A stretch of DNA of 64,000 bases. Source: Streptomyces angustmyceticus. Lineage in GTDB: Bacteria > Actinomycetota > Actinomycetes > Streptomycetales > Streptomycetaceae. The position numbers and the translations under genes were made by a program. The notes beneath the pieces are model-generated. The model was not told the DNA's origin. It was given only the letters and a program-made list of their open reading frames with translations, and made no database searches. The stretch covers positions 3,596,001 through 3,660,000 of the forward strand of contig NZ_CP082945.1 in the NCBI RefSeq assembly GCF_019933235.1, in the 5' to 3' direction. Every line of letters starts with the position of its first letter. Within the stretch, counting starts at the first letter, position 1. Of the stretch, positions 59,216-64,000 are shown in pieces.

Positions 59216-60006
59216 CCGGAGCACTCGACCTCGGTGTCACCGCCATCGACACCAGCACGAACTACCTCGGCTTCCGCTCCCATGAGGTCCTGGCTCGGAC
59301 GGCTGGCGATCTGCTGCCGAAGTTCCGGCTGTCCACGAAGGTGGGCTACTTCCCGGCACCGGACGGGGCGGAGCACTCCCTGGCTCCCCAGCGGCTGTAC
59401 GTGGCCGTGGAGCAGGCAGCTCGGGATCTTGGGCGCGAGCCGGATGTGGTGTTCCTGCACAACCCGGAACACTCGCTTCACGAAGGCGCCGCTCATAGCC
59501 GGGATGCCCTGGCCCAGGCATGCGCCGCCCTGGAGGAGGCCACGTCGAACGGGCTGTGCGGCGCCTGGGGCGTCGCGTCCTGGAATCCGTCACCGCTGCC
59601 GAGCCTGATCGACACGACCACGCCGAGGCCGTCCGCTTTCATGGTCCGCGCCGGCCTGCTGGTCGGCATCAGGACGCTCGATGCAGCGGATGCCGCCACT
59701 GCGGCATGGGGCCTGAACGGCAGCATGGTGTGGGGCATGAGCCCCTTCGGAGGCAGCGCGAACGCCCCAGTGTGGGACCGGATCGGCTCCCGCGTCTTCC
59801 TCCGAGACAGCACCGGACTCTCTCCAGTGCAGGCGGCATTCCGGGCTGCCTACGAGCTGCCCAAGGTCGGCACGGTTGCCGTTGGAACCGACAACCCCGC
59901 CCACCTGAGTGACCTGATCGACGCTCTGGCAGGCAAGGTCAACGAGCGAACAATCGAGGAGTACCGGAACCTCCTTCGGGCCCGATTGCTCGGTCAGCCC
60001 GCCTGA
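59149..60006 (+). CDS. Aldo/keto reductase
   Basis: The 285-aa (beta/alpha)8 oxidoreductase keeps the AKR tetrad: Asp34 (TAIDTSTNYLG), Tyr39, Lys64 (RLSTKVGYF) and His104 (VVFLHNPEHS). The C-terminal NADP region is shortened. Its ATG lies inside the oxygenase gene (67-nt overlap) behind GGAGGAG, so the two are translationally linked. It ends overlapping the convergent phosphotransferase gene by 13 nt. Confidence 0.88.
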   Translation: MRDADPRVVLGLHRSRHERRLLTGALDLGVTAIDTSTNYLGFRSHEVLARTAGDLLPKFRLSTKVGYFPAPDGAEHSLAPQRLYVAVEQAARDLGREPDVVFLHNPEHSLHEGAAHSRDALAQACAALEEATSNGLCGAWGVASWNPSPLPSLIDTTTPRPSAFMVRAGLLVGIRTLDAADAATAAWGLNGSMVWGMSPFGGSANAPVWDRIGSRVFLRDSTGLSPVQAAFRAAYELPKVGTVAVGTDNPAHLSDLIDALAGKVNERTIEEYRNLLRARLLGQPA

Positions 60007-60854
60007 AGCTCCGAGACGATCCGCTCGGCCACACGGCGAGCGGGCGTGAGACGGGGGTCTTCCGGGTGCGCGTCCGGCCCCAGGATCTTCGAGCACACGA
60101 ACAGCGTCATCAGCTTGCCGTCCCGGCTCTCGAAGTCGCGCCTGCGTTCTTGCCATACGCGATCGGCCAGAGCCGGAACGGCGAGGGAACTTCCCCACAG
60201 CGAAGCCGAGTCCAACCCTCGCGGCGCGTTGCCCCAGTCCTCCCAGTCGAAGAGGCAGAACGTCGGCGCGGTCATGTTGGCCCAGTTCAGATCCGCGTGG
60301 GCGGGCACCCAGCTCTGGATGGTCGTATCGAAATCGTGGGAGTGAGAGATGCTGCGGATGGCTTCGGTGACGAGCGCCTGCGTAATGGTGACGGTGTCGG
60401 GGGTGGCGACGCGCCTCGTGTCCTGGTCGGCAAGCGCGTCCAGGGAAGCGTTGAACGCCTGCCACCACGCGTCTTGCAGCTTCGGGTCCTCGCTGAGGAT
60501 CGCGTTGCCGATGGGCGCACTCGGCAAGAGATCGGTCTCATCGACCCGCCACATCACGGGTTCGTCCGCGTCCCGCCAGACCACACACCCCCGCCAGACG
60601 GGCTGCGCAACGCCTTCCAGACGCGCAGCGCACTCGGTGCCGTTCCAGCCCTGCACCCCGATCCTGTCGAGCCCGCGCCGTTCGATACGGACCCACGTAC
60701 GCCGGTCCGTCCGCGCTCCGACCGAGCGGCGTTTGCGTACCACCGTGTCCCGGTCCAGGTCGACTTGAAGAGATCGCGCTACGTGATCGAGGACGTTTTC
60801 CACCGGTTCAACTCGCAAGTCCACGGAGCGCGCCGAGGGTGCCGAGAGCGTCAT
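59994..60854 (-). CDS. Phosphotransferase-fold protein (APH/choline kinase-like)
   Basis: The 286-aa protein has the APH catalytic loop VPAHADLNWANMTA (HxDxxxxN type) and the metal Asp in FCLFDWEDWGNAPRGLDSAS. The N-lobe lacks an obvious glycine-rich loop. It could phosphorylate a small molecule or be a modifying/immunity protein for the adjacent peptide module. It is convergent and overlaps the aldo/keto reductase gene end. The gap 60855-61297 that follows holds no gene I can support. Confidence 0.75.
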   Translation of the reverse strand: MTLSAPSARSVDLRVEPVENVLDHVARSLQVDLDRDTVVRKRRSVGARTDRRTWVRIERRGLDRIGVQGWNGTECAARLEGVAQPVWRGCVVWRDADEPVMWRVDETDLLPSAPIGNAILSEDPKLQDAWWQAFNASLDALADQDTRRVATPDTVTITQALVTEAIRSISHSHDFDTTIQSWVPAHADLNWANMTAPTFCLFDWEDWGNAPRGLDSASLWGSSLAVPALADRVWQERRRDFESRDGKLMTLFVCSKILGPDAHPEDPRLTPARRVAERIVSELQAG

Positions 60855-61297
60855 GCGGGCGACCGTAGCACCGGATCAATGGAGCCCAAGCCGATCTCGG
60901 TCAATGCAATCAAGACATGACACGGCAGAAGGTCGATGTGCGATAAGGGTCGCCGCCATCGTGGTGCACGAAGGGCGGCGTACTGCTGGCATGGCTCTCA
61001 ACGTCCTGGAGCCGAAGCGGGCCAGCATCACGGTCGACGATAAGGCTGGGATCTGGACCGCTGGACGACTCCGGTAGCCGGGCTTCTGGCTCGGGCAACG
61101 CGCCGACCATAGATGCGCTGCCCGAGGACACCCCGGGCCTTCGGCGTATCCACTGCCGTCGGCGCAGGAACGCCCTCATAGGTTCCCGAGCAGCCCAGTC
61201 ACGAAGCGAAAGGCGCCTCCGTGCGGCCTCCTGCCGGAGCGGAGGCACATCGCACCGCTTTACCTCCACCCTCGTGAGAGATGAGGCCACGGAGTCG

Positions 61298-61702
61298 CTA
61301 ACTCCAAGGGGAAGGGCGCTTAGGGAAGAGTTCGACCATGATTTCTCGCGCACGCTCATCTGGTACGACAGGAGCCTGGTACTCGGCTTTCCGTACGTGA
61401 GCGAGAAAATCGACTGGAAGGGCAATGTGGTAACGCGAAAGGTAGTGAACGAGGTCAACAGGCCAGACCCATTCACCATCTGTCACCAGTGACCCGGCAC
61501 CACCGACCCACTCGTCTCCGGAGATGACATCACGCTCAGCACCCATGGTGCTGAAGATCTCTTCCCCGCCTTTGAGGTAGGAGAGAATTCGATCTTCATC
61601 AGGTGCGGGCGGGCCGTCCATGGCTTGGGTCAGAGACTCGCTGTAGACAGCGGGGTCACCATCCTCGTTGCCTTCGACAAAGAAACCTACTCGGCGAATC
61701 AT
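61298..61702 (-). CDS. Putative immunity protein for the upstream toxin
   Basis: The 134-aa protein lies 21 nt after the polymorphic toxin and in the same operon. It resembles a small family common in Streptomyces toxin loci: YLKGGEEIFSTMGAERDVIS, GGAGSLVTDGEWVWPVDLVH, YLSRYHIALPVDFLAHVRKA. No signal or TM. The position and size are typical of cognate immunity proteins that neutralise the toxin in sibling cells. No dedicated Imm family name can be given from sequence alone. Confidence 0.65.
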   Translation of the reverse strand: MIRRVGFFVEGNEDGDPAVYSESLTQAMDGPPAPDEDRILSYLKGGEEIFSTMGAERDVISGDEWVGGAGSLVTDGEWVWPVDLVHYLSRYHIALPVDFLAHVRKAEYQAPVVPDERAREIMVELFPKRPSPWS

Positions 61703-61723
61703 CGTTCCTCGCAGTTGTGGGCG

Positions 61724-63010
61724 TCAGTCGGTGATGGGAAGGAATATTCGCCAGTATCCGCCCTTGTCGATGACGGGCTCCTGGATTCCCAGCGTGCGAT
61801 CCACTCCCATGCGATTGGTTGGCGCGTAGACAGGGGCTCCCATTTCATTTGCCACGGACTGCGCCAGCGGCTCCGCCCCGGCTCCCGAGTGGCAGGATAC
61901 CAAGCGAATAGGCCCACCCGTGTAGTTCGGATTGTTGCGAATACTTTCCACTACCTGGTGAGGGCTTATCTCGTAAGTGGTCTTCGCTACGCCTGCTGGA
62001 TTGACGTGTCCTGCGATGAAGACGTTGTCGGGCGTACCGTGCACGACAACGTCGTGGACACCATCAACACGTCTTACCCGTTCCAAATTTGAGAGAGTAC
62101 GTGGATCGTAGCCGATGGTTGTCGTCTGCTTGCCGTGGTAGATCGGATGGCCGGACGGCAGTATGTCGTCACCTGCTTTGGCAGGAGGGGCCAGGGCTTT
62201 CGATTCCTTTGCGTGATAGAGCTGCCAGGTACGCCGCTTGCCCATCTGGTCGATCGCTGGGCGAAGGCGGAGACCGTCGAGCTTGGTATCCGCAAGGACC
62301 GCCTTGAAGCCGCCGGCGTCTCCAACAGCCTTGGCAGTGCGGGCCGCGCCACCAAATGCACCACCCAGCAAGACGCCGGTGACCCCAGCATCTCTGGCCT
62401 CGGCAAGGTTGATGCCGTGTTGGTCGCCGAGGAGGTTGCGTCCGCCCTGGGCGACGACCACGTCTACGGTGATGGCTTCGATGCCGCCGATGGCGGCGGT
62501 GGCCAGGACAGTTCCGGCGATCTCGGCGACGGTGGCGGAAACGGCGACGCCCGCCGTACTCGCTGCGGCGACGATCGCCTCGGTGGCGCCGAGTGCCGCG
62601 ACCTCGGTGATGCCGCCGGTGAAGACGGCCAGGGCCGTACCGACGACCAGGACCGCACCGGCGATCTCCAGCTCGTGCTCGATCTTCTTCTTGGCCTCGG
62701 CGACCTGGTCGGCGTACTTGTCCAGGGCCTTGGCCATGTCGCGGGCGGCGCTGGCTACGTCGTCAAGGTAGCCCTTGCCACCGCCGTGGTATTTGCGCCA
62801 GAACTCCCCGAACGAATCGATCGACTTGCCCTTGTTGTTGTCGATTACGTCCTGGGCCCTCTTGTGGCAGGCGGCCGTGCAGTCCTCGACGTCGTCGGCG
62901 AAGGTGCGCCAAGCGCGGGCGGCCTCCCGGAGTTCGTCCTCGTCGCCCTCCGGCCACCACATGCCAGTGAGGTCCTGGACGATCTCCTTGGCCTTGTCGC
63001 CAGCGCCCAT
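61724..63010 (-). CDS. WXG-type polymorphic toxin with caspase-like C-terminal domain
   Basis: The 428-aa protein has a helical WXG100/CpnT-like N-domain (1-110, YLDDVASAARDMAKALDKYA), a hydrophobic/Gly-rich middle (115-225) and a C-terminal domain with His324-Gly in VVVHGTPDNVF and Cys373 in RLVSCHSGAGAEPLAQSV. The HG...C arrangement resembles clan CD (caspase/C80/CHAT) peptidases. It is probably delivered by a type VII system. The ATG overlaps the WXG100 stop (TGATG). Confidence 0.72.
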   Translation of the reverse strand: MGAGDKAKEIVQDLTGMWWPEGDEDELREAARAWRTFADDVEDCTAACHKRAQDVIDNNKGKSIDSFGEFWRKYHGGGKGYLDDVASAARDMAKALDKYADQVAEAKKKIEHELEIAGAVLVVGTALAVFTGGITEVAALGATEAIVAAASTAGVAVSATVAEIAGTVLATAAIGGIEAITVDVVVAQGGRNLLGDQHGINLAEARDAGVTGVLLGGAFGGAARTAKAVGDAGGFKAVLADTKLDGLRLRPAIDQMGKRRTWQLYHAKESKALAPPAKAGDDILPSGHPIYHGKQTTTIGYDPRTLSNLERVRRVDGVHDVVVHGTPDNVFIAGHVNPAGVAKTTYEISPHQVVESIRNNPNYTGGPIRLVSCHSGAGAEPLAQSVANEMGAPVYAPTNRMGVDRTLGIQEPVIDKGGYWRIFLPITD

Positions 63011-63327
63011 CACTTACCGCCCTCAAAGCCGGACTTGGCTGAGTGGTCAGCGTCTTCGTGGTTGGCTGCCATGTCGTTCATGGCCTTGGTGATGCTGGAC
63101 AGGCCCTTGACCAGGGCCGCGGCCGCCTTCTCGATCTGCGCCCGGTGCGGGGCGTAGGCGTGCTCGAACTTCTTGCCCTGCTCGTCACCGCCCCACGGCT
63201 CCCCCAGCCCGCCGAGCGTGTGGCGAAGCTTGGTCGCCGCCCGCTCCAAGGCGACAGACTCTCGGTGGAATGTTGGAGCGGCGGACTTGAGTTGGTCGGT
63301 GTCTACGTCAAAGCCGTCGCCAGCCAT
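63010..63327 (-). CDS. WXG100-family protein
   Basis: The 105-aa helical protein contains the WXG-like turn GEPWGGDEQGKKFEHAYAPH between two amphipathic helices (FHRESVALERAATKLRHTLG; IEKAAAALVKGLSSITKAMN). WXG100 proteins are ESX/type VII-associated partners that escort toxins. GGGGAGG lies 6 nt before ATG 63327. It is coupled to the toxin gene. The 274-bp gap upstream is free of genes. Confidence 0.82.
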   Translation of the reverse strand: MAGDGFDVDTDQLKSAAPTFHRESVALERAATKLRHTLGGLGEPWGGDEQGKKFEHAYAPHRAQIEKAAAALVKGLSSITKAMNDMAANHEDADHSAKSGFEGGK

Positions 63328-63601
63328 GCCGTGCCTCCCCCTTGGCCGTGTACTCGTAACGCGTCGCGATCCGCCGACAATGCTTCGGCTCACAGATAGC
63401 GACCCTCGCATACAGCACTGACAATCGCCCTGGTGGGAGCGCATTTCAGCCACGGTGCAGCACCGCCCAGCAGTAGGCCCAGGGCAAGACCGCAGCCCCC
63501 TACCAGCCGGATTGTGGCAGGGGGCGATGCACCAAGCTCACGTCCAACCACTCGCTGCACGGCCGCAGCGAGCCACGGTCATGCAGCGGCGTATTGGGCA
63601 G

Positions 63602-64000
63602 CTAGCGACGCGGGCGGCGCTGCTGCGCGGCCGGTGCCGTAGTTGCCGCCGTTGGCTGGGCGAAGTCAGGCCCGAGGGGCGGGTGCGGGGCCGCGGTGGT
63701 GGTGCGGAGGCGGGCTGCTGCGGCGCGGCGGTTGGGGATGGGGTTGCGTCCGGTGTGCTGGATGCGGGTGATCAGGACGCGGGCGGGTTGGCGGGCGGTG
63801 GCCAGTTCGCGTTGGGCGGCTGCTTCCTTGAGGAGTTGGTGGGGTTTGTGGCCGCGGGCTTCGGCGTCGGCGAGGACGGTGGCGAGGGCCGGCCAGCCGG
63901 TGTCGGTGAGGATCTGCTCGGCGTGTTCGGGGATGGCGGCGCGTATGTCTCTGGCCAGAGAGCGACGGGTCTCCTCCTTCGGCTGCCGTTGCGCGAGGTC
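63602..64000 (-). CDS. Relaxase/mobilisation-protein-like C-terminus (runs off the right edge)
   Basis: The 132 codons visible end at the TAG at 63602. The frame is open to the window edge. It reads RSLARDIRAAIPEHAEQILT, ALATVLADAEARGHKPHQLL, KEAAAQRELATARQPARVLI, then a Pro/Ala/Thr-rich tail. This matches the C-terminal end of actinomycete mobilisation relaxases as I remember them. It supports an integrative element continuing beyond base 64000. Confidence 0.55.
   Translation of the reverse strand, partial: DLAQRQPKEETRRSLARDIRAAIPEHAEQILTDTGWPALATVLADAEARGHKPHQLLKEAAAQRELATARQPARVLITRIQHTGRNPIPNRRAAAARLRTTTAAPHPPLGPDFAQPTAATTAPAAQQRRPRR

Noticed and set aside
60853..61077. 75-aa plus-strand ORF in the gap after the phosphotransferase
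   Set aside because: No convincing ribosome binding site, domain or conserved start; it begins inside the divergent gene's start region.
43322..64000. Integrase gene for the element marked by the tRNA fragment
   Set aside because: No tyrosine or serine recombinase motifs were seen in any frame; it may lie beyond the right edge.

Overview
The window is high-GC actinobacterial DNA, almost certainly Streptomyces or a close relative. It carries chaplins and rodlins (aerial-hypha surface proteins), a zinc-independent ribosomal protein cluster under a Zur-like box, BldB/WhiJ-style XRE + DUF397 + ATP-binding modules, a TipA-type regulator and very strong G/C third-position bias. Everything here was read directly from the sequence; no database search was run.

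Layout, left half. 1-9.5 kb: single genes and short operons (DedA, YbjQ, TipA-like regulator with a tipA-type operator, LysE exporter, WrbA-GadB, PadR, DinB, aldehyde dehydrogenase). 8.7-10.7 kb: XRE/ATP-binding/DUF397 regulatory module whose promoters share a 16-bp motif. 11-13.6 kb: two divergent operons of zinc-free ribosomal proteins (S18, L31, L33 / L28, S14) plus a CobW-like protein lacking a Walker A motif. 15-19.4 kb: surface cluster with three chaplins, three rodlins and one unrecognised secreted protein. 19.8-31 kb: family A DNA polymerase, hydrolase, TetR, RidA, acyltransferase, glycerophosphodiesterase, and a four-gene operon of two related exported proteins with an OmpR-type two-component system.

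31.1-42 kb is the most unusual part: a tRNA-Cys gene, a tiny Cys-containing leader ORF, then ten closely packed plus-strand genes. They encode a fold-type III decarboxylase-like protein with no PLP lysine, a PdxH-like oxidase, a stand-alone B3/B4 tRNA-editing-type domain, a YggS-like PLP protein, a trimethylamine-dehydrogenase-like flavoenzyme, TrpD, TrpC, a LysE exporter, TrpF and a cysteinyl-tRNA synthetase. This looks like a specialised-metabolism locus linking Cys-tRNA, vitamin B6 chemistry and an anthranilate-to-indole-glycerol-phosphate route, with no trpE/G/A/B. I cannot name its product.

43.3 kb onward looks like acquired DNA. It starts at a 43-nt 3' fragment of tRNA-Thr(CGU), the signature of an integrated element. 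It holds a defence island (C5 cytosine methyltransferase, Vsr-type nuclease, MutL/MORC-type GHKL ATPase, Mrr-helicase fusion, two unknowns, and a divergent Eco29kI-like GIY-YIG endonuclease). Decayed genes follow, then a beta-lactamase-fold hydrolase, then a regulator/ATP-binding pair leading into a RiPP-like operon (55-aa peptide, JmjC-type oxygenase, aldo/keto reductase) with a convergent phosphotransferase-fold gene. Last come a WXG100/polymorphic toxin/immunity operon and the C-terminal end of a relaxase-like protein that runs off the window. No integrase and no second tRNA-Thr copy are visible, so the element probably extends past base 64000.
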